Assembly: GCF_003634705.1 (NCBI RefSeq)
Contig: NZ_RBWU01000005.1
Coordinates: forward strand, 496,001-560,000
Reading direction: 5' to 3'
Source: Actinomadura pelletieri DSM 43383
GTDB lineage: Bacteria; Actinomycetota; Actinomycetes; Streptosporangiales; Streptosporangiaceae
Length of the DNA stretch: 64,000 nucleotides
The position numbers were made by a program, and so were the translations under genes. Each line of letters starts with the position of its first letter. Position 1 is the first letter of the stretch. The notes under the pieces are model-generated. The model was not told where the DNA came from. It did not search any database and worked only from the letters and a program-made list of their open reading frames with translations. Positions 24,851 through 34,607 of this stretch are shown in pieces.

Positions 24851-26649
24851 CGGTTCTCCAGCCTGGCGAGCTCCTCGTCGACCACGGACGTGTCCAGCTT
24901 CGTGAACAGCGGTGTCGGCTTGCTCAGCGGCACCCCCGGCTTGATCGGCGCGGACTCCCAGCGCGCCTCCGTCGCGTAGTCGCCGGTCAGGACGCGGTAG
25001 TCGGGGCCGCCCTCCTCGGACACGGTCTCCAGCCTCGGCATGCCGCTCCACTCGCCCTGCCCGCCGAGCATCTCGTACACCTTCTGCGACGAGCGCGGCA
25101 GGAACGGGGTCAGCAGCGTCTTGGCGTCGTCGACGACCTGCAGCGCCGTGTGCAGGATCGACTTGACGCGCGCCGGGTCGTCCTTCAGCTTCCACGGCGC
25201 CTGGTCCGACAGGTACTTGTTGGCGTCGCGGACGACGTCGAGCGCCTCGGTGATGGAGTTCTTGAACCGGGACCGGTCGAGTTCCGCGCCCACCGTCGCG
25301 AACGCGCGGCGGCTGCGATCCAGCAATGCCCGGTCGGTGTCGTTGAGATCGCCCGCCTCGGGGATCGCGCCGAAGTTCTTCGCCGCCATCGTCACCGAAC
25401 GGTTCACGAGGTTGCCCCACGCGGCGACCAGCTCGTCGTTGTTGCGGCGGACGAACTCCGCCCACGTGAAGTCGGTGTCCTGGTTCTCCGGCCCGGCGAT
25501 CGCGACGTAGTAGCGCAACGCGTCCACGTCGTAGCGGGCGAGGAAGTCCTGCACGTAGATGACGACCTGGCGGGACGAGGAGAACTTCTTGCCCTCCATC
25601 GTCAGGAACTCCGACGACACGACCTCCGTCGGCACGTTCAGCGCGCCGAGCGAACCCGGCGTTCCTCCCTTGTCGCCCTGCCCGCTGTAGCCGAGGAGCA
25701 TCGCGGGCCAGATCTCGGCGTGGAAGACGATGTTGTCCTTGCCCATGAAGTAGTAGGACAGCGCCTGCGGGTCCTGCCACCAGGCGCGCCACGCCTCCGG
25801 GTCACCGGACCGCCGCGCCCACTCCACGGACGCCGAGAAGTAGCCGATGACCGCGTCGAACCACACGTACAGCTTCTTCGCCGGGTTGTCGCGCCAGCCG
25901 TCCAGGGGGATCGGGACGCCCCAGTCGAGGTCGCGGCTGATCGCCCGGGGCTGCATGTCGTCCAGCAGGTTCAGCGCGAACTTCAGCACGTTCGGCCGCC
26001 ACGCCAGCGCCCCGCTCTGCTTGCCGCGCAGGTACCGGCCGAGGACCTCGGTGAACGCGGGCAGGTCGAGCATGAAGTGCTCGGTCTCCACGAACGTCGG
26101 CTTCTCGCCGTTGATCCGCGACACCGGGTTGATCAGGTCGACGGGGTCGAGCTGGTTGCCGCAGTTGTCGCACTGGTCGCCGCGCGCGCCGTCGTACCCG
26201 CAGATCGGGCAGGTGCCCTCGATGTAGCGGTCCGGGAGCGTCCGGCCGGTGGACGGCGAGATCGCGCCCATCGTCTTCTGCGGGAAGATGTAGCCGTTGT
26301 CGTACAGGCCCTTGAAGATCTCCTGGACGACCGCGTAGTGGTTCAGCGTCGTCGTCCGGGTGAACAGGTCGTAGGTCATGCCGAGGCCGTGCAGGTCCTC
26401 GGCGATCACGGCGTTGTAGCGGTCGGCGAGCTCCCGCGCGGTGACGCCCTCCTTGTCGGCCTGCACCTGGATCGGTGTGCCGTGCTCGTCGGTGCCGCTG
26501 ACCATCAGGACCTTGTTGCCCGCCATCCGCTGGTAGCGGCTGAACATGTCGGCGGGCAGCGCGAATCCGGAGACGTGCCCGATGTGACGGGGCCCGTTGG
26601 CGTACGGCCAGGCGGGCGCGGTCAAGATGTGACGGCTTGACGAGGACAT
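24847..26649 (-). CDS. metG: Methionyl-tRNA synthetase
   Basis: Charges tRNA-Met. It has 600 residues: class I signature HIGH (PRHIGHVSGF), a zinc-binding knot with CPICGYDG and CDNCGN, the Met-binding region LDWGVPIP, and the catalytic loop KFSSSR in place of the consensus KMSKS. The KFSxS variant is common in this branch. No C-terminal tRNA-binding EMAP domain is present. It heads the metG-tatD-rsmA cluster and diverges from the membrane glycosyltransferase gene at 26753. Confidence 0.96.
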   Translation of the reverse strand: MSSSSRHILTAPAWPYANGPRHIGHVSGFALPADMFSRYQRMAGNKVLMVSGTDEHGTPIQVQADKEGVTARELADRYNAVIAEDLHGLGMTYDLFTRTTTLNHYAVVQEIFKGLYDNGYIFPQKTMGAISPSTGRTLPDRYIEGTCPICGYDGARGDQCDNCGNQLDPVDLINPVSRINGEKPTFVETEHFMLDLPAFTEVLGRYLRGKQSGALAWRPNVLKFALNLLDDMQPRAISRDLDWGVPIPLDGWRDNPAKKLYVWFDAVIGYFSASVEWARRSGDPEAWRAWWQDPQALSYYFMGKDNIVFHAEIWPAMLLGYSGQGDKGGTPGSLGALNVPTEVVSSEFLTMEGKKFSSSRQVVIYVQDFLARYDVDALRYYVAIAGPENQDTDFTWAEFVRRNNDELVAAWGNLVNRSVTMAAKNFGAIPEAGDLNDTDRALLDRSRRAFATVGAELDRSRFKNSITEALDVVRDANKYLSDQAPWKLKDDPARVKSILHTALQVVDDAKTLLTPFLPRSSQKVYEMLGGQGEWSGMPRLETVSEEGGPDYRVLTGDYATEARWESAPIKPGVPLSKPTPLFTKLDTSVVDEELARLENR

Positions 26650-26752
26650 GGAGTCAAGGGTAGTCGCGTCACGGGCGCCCCGGCACGCGAGTAACCTGGT
26701 CCGGCGTCGCGGGGCACGTCAGCAGCAATGATCAGTGGAGCGGGAGCCAGGA

Positions 26753-28369
26753 ATGGCACAGACCACGTCCGACCGCCCGACCGCCGACCAGGCGGCGACC
26801 GGCGCCGGACGGACGCCACGGCTCCGACGATCATGGCGTGCGGCGCGGACGTGGCGGATCTGGCGGACACGGCGGGTGCTGTGGCTGTCCCTGCTGGTCT
26901 CGGCGGCCACGATCGGCACGCAGTGGGTGCTGATGACGCCGCCGCTGTACTTCGACCCGTACTACGTGTGGCTCGCCGCCCGCGAATGGCCCGACATCCC
27001 GCTCGACCGGTGGCCGTTCTCCGAAGTCCCCCACCAGGTCACCCGGATCGGCCTGGTGCTGCCCGCGCGGCTCGTCCAGGAGATCCTCGGGGACGGCCAG
27101 GCCGCGTACTTCGTCGTCGCCGCGTTCGGCGGCTGCGCGTTCTTCGTTGGAACGTACCTGGTCGTCCGGTCGCTGTTCGGGGACGTGGCGGGCGTCGCGT
27201 CCGCGGCGATCCTGCTCGTCCACCCGTTCTTCACGATGACCAACCCGTTCGGCCACGAGATCACCTGGTCGACGGGCGTGATGCTGCCCGACATGCCCGG
27301 CGCCGGGCTGTTCACCATCGGGATGGCGGGCCTGGTCGTCGCCGCCCGCCGGACGGGACGGGCGCAGACCCGCATGTTGCTGGCCGCCGGGGTGTGCTTC
27401 GGCTCGGCGTTCCTCGTCCGGGAGTTCCTGGCGTTCCTCTTCCTCGCCGTCCCCTTGTACCTGGCGCTGCTGCGGATCCCGTGGCGCCGCAACGTCACGG
27501 TCGGCGCGCCGATGGCCGCGATCCTCGCCGTCAACCTCGTCCACAACCAGCTCGTGTGGGGCACGCCGCTCGCCGGGTTGATCTCCGCCGCCGAGCACGG
27601 CGGCCAGTCCCGCGACCACGTGACCCGCGAACTCGCCGCCCGCTCGTTCCTGCGCGCGATGCACGACTGGAACCCCCTCGGGCTCGTGTTCACCGCCGCG
27701 CTGGCCCTCACGGTCGTCGGGTGGGCCGTCACCCGTGACCGGCGGTTGGCGCTGGTCCTGGTGTGGTTCTTCACCCTCGCCGTGCCGCTGACGTTGTTCT
27801 CCGGCGTCCTCGACCCGAACGACATCTCACTACGGGCCTGGCTCCAGCGGTACTGGTTCGCGGTGCTGCCCGCTCTCCTCGCCGGTGGCTTCGGGTCCTT
27901 GATCCTGTTGTTCCGGATGCTGCCGTCCGGGCCGGTGGCGCGGTTCCGGCTGCGGACGGTCGTGGTGCCGGTCCTGGCGGTTGCGCTCGGCGGGACGTAC
28001 GCGACGGCCGCGATCCGCACCGTCCCCGACCTGCCCCGTGACACGGCGTGGAGCGAACTGCGCGGCTACCTCGCCGGGCACCGCGACATCACCCTCATCT
28101 GCGCCGACCGGCGGCTCGCGCAGACCCTCACCTTCTACACGCGGGACGTGTGGGGCGACCCGGTCTGGCACGGCGAGATCCGCGACTTCCCGCACTACCT
28201 GGGGCAGGTTCCACGCAACGCCACCGAGGGCCCCATGCTGTACACGCGCTGGCGGGGCATGGAGTCGCAGATCGGCGGCGGCTGGCGTCCGTCCACCGCG
28301 CAGGGGTGGCGGCTGATGTGGCGCTCGTCGGACGGCGTCCTACAACTCTGGCACCCGCCCGGCAACTGA
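26753..28369 (+). CDS. Polytopic membrane protein, GT39-like (putative glycosyltransferase)
   Basis: A 538-residue protein with about nine to ten membrane segments. After the first segment comes a periplasmic loop FDPYYVWLAAREWP, with an acidic residue in the position where GT-C enzymes (PMT/ArnT type) bind lipid-linked sugar. The C-terminal 130 residues are soluble and probably extracytoplasmic (LICADRRLAQTLTFY region). The donor and acceptor are unknown. ATG 26753 was preferred over the in-frame GTG 26735, because GGAGCGGGAG lies just before it. A similar layout is found in the protein at 28674-30503 on the opposite strand. Confidence 0.75.
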   Translation: MAQTTSDRPTADQAATGAGRTPRLRRSWRAARTWRIWRTRRVLWLSLLVSAATIGTQWVLMTPPLYFDPYYVWLAAREWPDIPLDRWPFSEVPHQVTRIGLVLPARLVQEILGDGQAAYFVVAAFGGCAFFVGTYLVVRSLFGDVAGVASAAILLVHPFFTMTNPFGHEITWSTGVMLPDMPGAGLFTIGMAGLVVAARRTGRAQTRMLLAAGVCFGSAFLVREFLAFLFLAVPLYLALLRIPWRRNVTVGAPMAAILAVNLVHNQLVWGTPLAGLISAAEHGGQSRDHVTRELAARSFLRAMHDWNPLGLVFTAALALTVVGWAVTRDRRLALVLVWFFTLAVPLTLFSGVLDPNDISLRAWLQRYWFAVLPALLAGGFGSLILLFRMLPSGPVARFRLRTVVVPVLAVALGGTYATAAIRTVPDLPRDTAWSELRGYLAGHRDITLICADRRLAQTLTFYTRDVWGDPVWHGEIRDFPHYLGQVPRNATEGPMLYTRWRGMESQIGGGWRPSTAQGWRLMWRSSDGVLQLWHPPGN

Positions 28370-28377
28370 CACACCCA

Positions 28378-28690
28378 GCCGGTCACACCCCAAACGGTCA
28401 CACCCCAGACGGACATCCCCAGGCAATCAACACCCCAGACGGTCAGCGCTCCCAGGCAGTCAACACTTCAGGCAGTCACCACCCCAGACGGACGTCCCCA
28501 AGGCGATCAGGACCCCAAACGGCCAACGCCCCAAACGGCCAACGCCCCAAACGGTCAGCGCACCCAAACGGTCAGCGCGTCCAGACGGTCAGCGCGTCCA
28601 GACAGTCAGCGCACCCAAACGGTCAGCGCGTCCAGACGGTCAGCGCGTCCAAACGGTCAGCGCGTGCAGGCGGTCAGCGCGTCCAGGCGA
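28378..28690. repeat. 15-17 bp tandem repeat between convergent glycosyltransferase genes
   Basis: About 300 bp of tandem repeats, roughly 18-20 copies. The right-hand half has 17-bp units resembling GTCAGCGCGTCCAGACG; the left-hand half has degenerate 15-17 bp versions. On the minus strand the unit reads TGG-ACG-CGC-TGA-CC, identical to the last three codons and stop of the gene ending at 28674. The array therefore looks like repeated duplication of that gene's 3' end. Confidence 0.92.
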
Positions 28691-30503
28691 CCCAGTCGCC
28701 GTTGGCGGTGCGGCGGCTGTCGACGACTCGCCAGCCAGGCGGCGCGCCTCGCGGCCAGGACGCCTCGGCGGGCACGTTCTTCGGCCACGCCAGAACGACC
28801 ATGTCCGCGTCCCGCGGCGGCGGGGTCCACCGGGCGTCGAAGACACTGCCCTCGCCCCACCACGCCCAGTAGTAGTGCGACAGCCGGATCGTCCACGGGA
28901 CGTTCCAGTCCACGGCGATGGACCGCTGCGCCCGCAGGTCGACGCTCCCCCTGAGGTCGGTGTGCGCGGTCTCGTTCCGCACCAGCGGCCGGGCGATGCG
29001 GTCGGTGGCGGTGACGCACATGCCGACCGCCACGACGGCCAGCACACCCGCCAGCAACACCGGACCACCACGCCGAAGCCGCGCGAGGGCGACGGACGCA
29101 CCGAGCAGCGCGAGCCCGGTGAGCGTGGCGGCCCACAGCCGGAAGGACGCCCAGTCCCAGGTCAGGAACGACGTCTCGGGAAAGTCGAACGCCGTGTAGG
29201 TGTACTGGGTGAGCAGGTCGCCCGCGTACCACTGGACGACGCACGCGGCGACGACCGTCATCGCCGCCGCCGAGGCCACCGCCCACAGCAGCGCCTTGTG
29301 CGACGCGCGAAGCAGGACCGCGACACCGACGGCGAACAGCACCGGTGTGACGGAGGCGAGGTAACGGCCGTACACGTAGTTGCCGATGCGGTACTCGACG
29401 GGCAGCGCCGCCGAGGTCGCGAACGCGATGCCCGCCACGACCGCGAGGACGCCGAGGGCCAGCGCCCGTGTCCGTCCGGCCGCCCCTTCCGTGTCCGTGA
29501 GCGTCCCGGCGGGACGGACGGCGGCGAACGCGACGGCGACGAGCCCGACCGCCGCGACACCACCGGTCGCGACCGCCTGGTACCAGACCTGGCCGGTGCC
29601 GATCGACAGCATCCAGCCCCAGCCGTCCCCGGTGGTGAGCCGCCGGACGACGTTGTCGCCGAGGTCGTTGTCGCCGTGCGGGTACATGTGCGGCAGCAGC
29701 GACCGGTTCAGCAGCGTCCCGGCGGACGTCCCCACGGCGGCGACGGCGCCGACGAGGAACGTGCCGGGCCAGGACCGCCAGCGGCACAGCACGGCGGTCG
29801 CGAGCAGCGCCCCGTGCACGGCCAGCAGGATCGCCCCGCGCGAATGGCAGGCGTAGGTGTAGGCGACCAGTGCCGACGCGCCGACCCCGGCGAACGTCGC
29901 CCGCGCGGCCGACCCGCGCGACGACGCCTCGGCGGAGCCGGGTCCGGACGGCGGCGGCCCGTTCATCCAGGTGTGGACGAGCAGCAGCCACCCGATGAAG
30001 ATCACCGGCAGGACCGCGTCCGTCAGCACGAACTCGGAGTAGAACACGACGCTCGGCAGCACCGCCGTCACGTGCGCGAAGACGTACGCCCACCGCGCGC
30101 GCACCCCCAGGCGACGCAACAGCAGGAACGCCAGCGGCAACATGGCGGCGCTGACCAGCGCGTTGATGACCAGAGCGCCCCGGTAGACGGTCACCGGGTC
30201 GTCCCCGAACCAGAACGCGGGCGTCAGCAGCAGCGGATACCCGCCGCGGTACACGGTTCCGGACGACATGTCGGCGTCGGGCCCGCCGGTGAGGACGCGG
30301 GCCGCGAACAGGTACCCCGACTCGTCCGGTGTCGCGACCGGCACCGTCTGCCCGGAGCCGAGCCACAGCCGGACCCCGACCTGCGCGAGCCAGCCGACCG
30401 CGAACAGCCACACCCAACGGCGGCGGCTCGGCCCGGCCGAACCGCCGCGCCGATCCGGTGGCGCGACCGGTGGCCGTGCGACGACCCGAGTTCGCGTGCT
30501 CAT
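28674..30503 (-). CDS. Polytopic membrane protein, GT-C like (putative glycosyltransferase)
   Basis: A 609-residue protein with about 11 membrane segments and a soluble C-terminal domain of about 90 residues ending DSRRTANGDWVAWTR. The first extracytoplasmic loop has VATPDESGYLFAARVL, with the Asp-Glu pair typical of GT39-related enzymes. The substrate is unknown. ATG 30503 (MSTRTRV) is preferred to 30548. It is convergent with the GT39-like gene at 26753 and downstream of the GT2 gene at 30708. Confidence 0.8.
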   Translation of the reverse strand: MSTRTRVVARPPVAPPDRRGGSAGPSRRRWVWLFAVGWLAQVGVRLWLGSGQTVPVATPDESGYLFAARVLTGGPDADMSSGTVYRGGYPLLLTPAFWFGDDPVTVYRGALVINALVSAAMLPLAFLLLRRLGVRARWAYVFAHVTAVLPSVVFYSEFVLTDAVLPVIFIGWLLLVHTWMNGPPPSGPGSAEASSRGSAARATFAGVGASALVAYTYACHSRGAILLAVHGALLATAVLCRWRSWPGTFLVGAVAAVGTSAGTLLNRSLLPHMYPHGDNDLGDNVVRRLTTGDGWGWMLSIGTGQVWYQAVATGGVAAVGLVAVAFAAVRPAGTLTDTEGAAGRTRALALGVLAVVAGIAFATSAALPVEYRIGNYVYGRYLASVTPVLFAVGVAVLLRASHKALLWAVASAAAMTVVAACVVQWYAGDLLTQYTYTAFDFPETSFLTWDWASFRLWAATLTGLALLGASVALARLRRGGPVLLAGVLAVVAVGMCVTATDRIARPLVRNETAHTDLRGSVDLRAQRSIAVDWNVPWTIRLSHYYWAWWGEGSVFDARWTPPPRDADMVVLAWPKNVPAEASWPRGAPPGWRVVDSRRTANGDWVAWTR

Positions 30504-30707
30504 CGACGTACTGCCCCCCGATGCCGGGCGATCAGATCGGTGGTCCATCGCCGGTCAAGCCTGGCACAGCACGACCGCGGCTCCGGCGCGTCGCCCAGAA
30601 CGCTCAGCACGTTCTCGGCGTTTCGCGGTGATCTGTCCGCTTGGTTTTTCGGGTGGCTTCACATGATGATAAATCAACGTCCGGGAAGTGGTGTCCGACC
30701 CGTCCTT

Positions 30708-32066
30708 CTACCCGTCCTTGTTCCGCGCCGCGTTCTCGCGGGCCTCGGCCTTCTCCGTCTTCTCGGCCTTCACCGTGTCGGCCTTCACCGTCTCGGACTC
30801 CGCCTGCTCAGACGCCGCCTTCCCAGACTCCGGCCTGTCGTCGGTCTCGCCCCGGGCGACCCGCCGGGCGGCGGCGTCCACGACGCCCGCGGCCTCCTCG
30901 GCGGGGTCGATGACGGGCGGGTGCTGGCGGCGGCGGATGCCGAGGATGCTGACGAACAGCGAGGCGAAGACTGCCTGGAGGCTCATCACCAGCGCGGTCG
31001 CGGCGGGCACGACGATGCGCAGCGACTCGCGCGGGTCCAGCTCACCGAAGCTGTTGACCCGCCAGTGCAGCAGCGACGCCACGAGACCGGCGAGACCGGC
31101 GACGGCGAGCACCCCGCCGAGCAGCAGACCGCGCTCCAGACTCCACCAGTCGATGATCTTCTGGACCCGGCGGTCATGCGGCAGGAATCCCTCCTGCATC
31201 GCGTACACCTTGGTGAGCAGCGCGAACAGCACCGCCTGGAAGCCGATGACCAGCGCGGCGCCCGCGCCGACGAGCGTGTCGACGTCGAACGCGATCTCCC
31301 CGACCGTGACCGGGCCGGTGGACAGCGCGATCCCGGCGAGCAGCCCGACCGTCATGAAGACCAGACCGGGGATGAGGAACAGCCAGCGGGGGCTGTAGAG
31401 CATGAGGAAGCGCAGATGCCGCCATCCGTCACGCCAGGTGTTCAGGTGCGGGGCGCGGCTACGGCCGTCCGGCGACAACGTCGTCGGGACCTCACGGATG
31501 TCGTACCCCTGGAGGGTCGCCTTGACGACCATCTCGCTGGCGAACTCCATGCCGCCGGTCTGAAGACCGAGCCGCATGATCGACTCCTTGTTGAAGGCCC
31601 GCAGCCCGCAGTGGAAGTCGCCGATCTTGCTGCGGAAGAACAGCCGTCCGACGAAGCTCAGCACCGGGTTGCCGAGGTAGCGGTGCAGCGGCGGCATGGC
31701 CCCGTCGGCGATGCCGCCCTTGAAGCGGTTGCCCATGACGAGGTCGGCGCCGTCGCGCAACTCGTCCAGGAACGGCCCGAGCGTCGTGAAGTCGTAGGAG
31801 TCGTCGGCGTCGCCCATCGCGACGTAGCGGCCGCGCGCGGCGCTGATACCGCCCATCAGGGCGTTGCCGTACCCCTTGTCGATGACCGGCACGACACGGG
31901 CGCCCGCGTCCCGGGCGAGCTGTTGGCTGCCGTCCGTGCTGCCGTTGTCGGCGATGACGACCTCGCCGTCGATGCCCTGCTCCTCGAAGAAACCGATCGT
32001 CTTGCGGACACAGGTCTCGACCGTCTCGGCCTCGTTCAGGCACGGCATCACTACGGAGAGTTCCAC
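30708..32066 (-). CDS. Polyprenyl-phosphate mannose synthase-like GT2 with membrane domain
   Basis: A 452-residue protein. Residues 1-230 are a GT-A domain of DPM-synthase type: SVVMPCLNEAETVETCV, IADNGSTDGS, MGDADDSYDF (metal-binding), HCGLRAFNKES. Four hydrophobic segments follow, then a charged Lys/Glu/Ala-rich cytoplasmic tail (SETVKADTVKAEKTEKAE) of about 60 residues with short repeats. It should load a sugar, likely mannose or glucose, onto a polyprenyl phosphate for use by GT-C enzymes such as those encoded nearby. It diverges from the membrane gene at 32352. Confidence 0.88.
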   Translation of the reverse strand: MELSVVMPCLNEAETVETCVRKTIGFFEEQGIDGEVVIADNGSTDGSQQLARDAGARVVPVIDKGYGNALMGGISAARGRYVAMGDADDSYDFTTLGPFLDELRDGADLVMGNRFKGGIADGAMPPLHRYLGNPVLSFVGRLFFRSKIGDFHCGLRAFNKESIMRLGLQTGGMEFASEMVVKATLQGYDIREVPTTLSPDGRSRAPHLNTWRDGWRHLRFLMLYSPRWLFLIPGLVFMTVGLLAGIALSTGPVTVGEIAFDVDTLVGAGAALVIGFQAVLFALLTKVYAMQEGFLPHDRRVQKIIDWWSLERGLLLGGVLAVAGLAGLVASLLHWRVNSFGELDPRESLRIVVPAATALVMSLQAVFASLFVSILGIRRRQHPPVIDPAEEAAGVVDAAARRVARGETDDRPESGKAASEQAESETVKADTVKAEKTEKAEARENAARNKDG

Positions 32067-32351
32067 GCGATCTCCTTCATTACCCCTGGTGACCGTTCGC
32101 GATGTGATCCACTAATCTCAGTTGTTCCGCGAGGCGGCCCGTCGCTTCATGCTCGTGTTCCCGAGCTGGTCGTTCACATGCTCGTCGTTCATGATGCCTG
32201 CCGAGGACGGGTATTGATGGCCGCTCTGGACAAGAGCACCCGTATCGTGTTGCCCACTTGCAACCCAAAAAACAGACACCGCCACGGTCTCGGGCGGCAG
32301 GCTAGGACGTCAAGCATACGGGCACACCGGCCCGGAAGGGGTGGGTCGGCT

Positions 32352-34244
32352 GTGACGCGCACCGGTGAACAACCCAGTGCCGCCGGACAGGGGGCCCGAC
32401 ACCGAAGGGGAGGTGCGGCTTTGGCGGGGGAATCGCCGCTGAGTACCGCGGTCGACACGGGGCTCGGCACCGCACTGGACGACGGCGCGCCCAAGGAGGC
32501 CGTGCTGGACGAGACTGTGCTGGACGAGGCTGTGCTGGACAAGACCGTGCTGGACGAGACGGCGCTGGAAGACACGGTACCGACCGAGGCGGCGCACAAC
32601 GATACGACGCCCGGTGAAACGGCGTCGGGCGGGACGACGGGTGGGACGACGACGGTCCCCGATCCCGACGAGGCGCTGCGGGCACGTCCGGGGGCGGGCG
32701 GCACGCCGGACGGCTCGTCCGAGGAGTCGGAGTCGCCCGAATCCGAGTCCGAGTCCGCGGACTCCAGGCGCAGGGGGCGCCGCCGCGGCCCGTGGGAACT
32801 GGTCCGCCGCCACCCCGCCTTCAGTGTGATCATCGCCACAGCGGCGCTGCTGCGGCTGGTCGCGATGCTCGGCTACCAGCCGGTGATGTTCTTCAACGAC
32901 AGCTTCGACTATCTGCACGTCGCCATGGAGCCGTATCCGCATCCGCTCCGGCCCGACGGCTATGCCTTCCTGCTGTGGATTCTCAAGCCGTTCCACAGCT
33001 TCGCGCTCGTCGCCGCCCTCCAGCACCTCATGGGCCTCGCCATGGGCGTCATGATCTACGCGCTGTTGCGGCGGAAGTTCCGTCTGCCCGGCTGGGGCGC
33101 CGCGCTCGCCGCCGCGCCCGTGCTGCTGGACGCCTACCAGCTCCAGCTCGAACACCTCGTCCTGTCGGACACGCTGTTCACCTTCCTCGTGATGAGCGCG
33201 GTCACGCTGCTGCTGTGGCACGACCGTCCGTCCTGGCGGATCGCCGCCGCGGTCGGTCTGATCATCGGCATGGCGTGGCTGACCCGCTCCGTCGGGATGC
33301 CGGTGCTGCTCGGCGTGCTGGTGTACATGCTGATCCGGCGCACCGGCTGGAAGGTCATGGCGGCCACGCTCGCGGCGTGCATGCTGCCGGTGCTGGCCTA
33401 CATGGGCTGGTACAAGGCCGACAGCGACAAGTTCGCCATCACCGAGAGCAACGGGATCTTCCTGTACGCGCGGGTCTACAAGTTCGCCGACTGCCATCAG
33501 ATGAAGAACCTGCCGGTCAGCGAGTACCCGCTGTGCGTCGAGCCCGCGAACCGGCTGCCGAACTCGCAGGACGGCATCTGGAACGCCGGGTCCCCGCTCA
33601 ACCGCTACACCGGCGCCCGGTTCAGCCCGGAGAACAACGCGCTCAGCAACGATTTCGCCAAGCGCGCGATCCTCGCGCAGCCCCTCGACTACATGAAGGT
33701 CGTCGCGCACGACTTCTTCCGCGTCTTCCGCTGGGAACGGACGGTGTTCCCCGACAAGGACACCTACTCCCAGTACGAGTTCCGCCGGACGAGCAAGCCG
33801 CTGCCGAAGTGGCACATGGACCACAACTCGATCGCGGCGGCCGAGGCCCGCGCCTACGAGCGCGGCAACGCCCAACCCCGGGTCGTGGAACCGTTCGCCG
33901 GGGCCGCCCGCGGCTACCAGGACGTCTTCTACCTGCGCGGGACGATGGTCGGCGTGATCCTGCTCGTCGGGCTGGCGGGCCTGGTGCCGCTGTGGCGCCG
34001 GTTCGGCGGCGAGGCGCTGCTGCCCTGGACGCTCGCGACCGGGCTCCTGCTGGCCCCCGCCGCGACCGCCGAGTTCGACTACCGGTACGTCCTGCCCGCC
34101 GTCCCGCTCGCCGCGATCGCCGCGGGACTGGCGTTCAGACCGGAATCCCGCGCAACGGTGGCAGGCTGGACCCGCACCGCCCGCCGCCGCCTCCAACGGC
34201 GCGACTCAACAAAGACGGCACCGGAAAACGTCCCGGCAACCTGA
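32352..34244 (+). CDS. Polytopic membrane protein with repeat-containing N-terminus
   Basis: 630 residues from GTG 32352; an ATG at 32217 is the alternative start. Residues 1-145 are cytoplasmic and low in complexity. They include five units of a pentapeptide repeat (VLDET, VLDEA, VLDKT, VLDET, ALEDT) and a Ser/Glu-rich stretch followed by RRRGRRRG. The remainder has about eight to nine membrane segments, with FFNDSFDYLHVAME in the first loop and LSDTLF after the next segments, as in GT39-like enzymes. A periplasmic loop of about 180 residues holds four Cys or His residues. The substrate is unknown; it is probably part of the local glycosylation set. Confidence 0.78.
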   Translation: MTRTGEQPSAAGQGARHRRGGAALAGESPLSTAVDTGLGTALDDGAPKEAVLDETVLDEAVLDKTVLDETALEDTVPTEAAHNDTTPGETASGGTTGGTTTVPDPDEALRARPGAGGTPDGSSEESESPESESESADSRRRGRRRGPWELVRRHPAFSVIIATAALLRLVAMLGYQPVMFFNDSFDYLHVAMEPYPHPLRPDGYAFLLWILKPFHSFALVAALQHLMGLAMGVMIYALLRRKFRLPGWGAALAAAPVLLDAYQLQLEHLVLSDTLFTFLVMSAVTLLLWHDRPSWRIAAAVGLIIGMAWLTRSVGMPVLLGVLVYMLIRRTGWKVMAATLAACMLPVLAYMGWYKADSDKFAITESNGIFLYARVYKFADCHQMKNLPVSEYPLCVEPANRLPNSQDGIWNAGSPLNRYTGARFSPENNALSNDFAKRAILAQPLDYMKVVAHDFFRVFRWERTVFPDKDTYSQYEFRRTSKPLPKWHMDHNSIAAAEARAYERGNAQPRVVEPFAGAARGYQDVFYLRGTMVGVILLVGLAGLVPLWRRFGGEALLPWTLATGLLLAPAATAEFDYRYVLPAVPLAAIAAGLAFRPESRATVAGWTRTARRRLQRRDSTKTAPENVPAT

Positions 34245-34607
34245 CTCTCACCCGGCTCGAAACCCCGGCCCGAGCACCCCCGGCCGGAGCACACCCGGCC
34301 TGCTCGTCACCCGGCCTCGCCCTCACGCGGCCTGGTCATCATCCGCCCTGCTCATCATCCGGCCTGCTCATCACCCGGCCTGCTCATCACCCGGCCTGCT
34401 CATCACCCGGCCTGCTCATCACCCGGCCTGCTCATCACCCGGCCTGCTCATCACCCGGCCTGCTCATCACCCGGCCTGCTCATCACCCGGCCTGCTCATC
34501 ACCCGGCCTGCTCATCACCTGGTCTCGCCCTCACGGGGCCTGGTCGTCACGCGGCCTGGCCTGGTTTTCGCCTGGCTCGGCGGGCCGACTGGGTTCACCG
34601 GGTCGGG
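34245..34607. repeat. 16-bp tandem repeat array
   Basis: From about 34300 to 34535 the spacer consists of tandem copies of CTGCTCATCACCCGGC, at least ten of them nearly identical, with diverged units at both ends. It lies between convergent genes. No gene is supported. Confidence 0.92.

Noticed and set aside
28875..34244. A plus-strand open frame of 1,789 codons
   Set aside because: Its first two thirds are antisense to the GT-C and GT2 genes and have Arg/Pro/Gln-rich shadow composition. Only the part from 32352 (or 32217) has membrane-protein character.
34300..34535. Possible CRISPR array
   Set aside because: The 16-bp units are directly contiguous without unique spacers, and no cas genes are near. 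It is a plain tandem repeat, as are the arrays at 18.15 and 28.4 kb.
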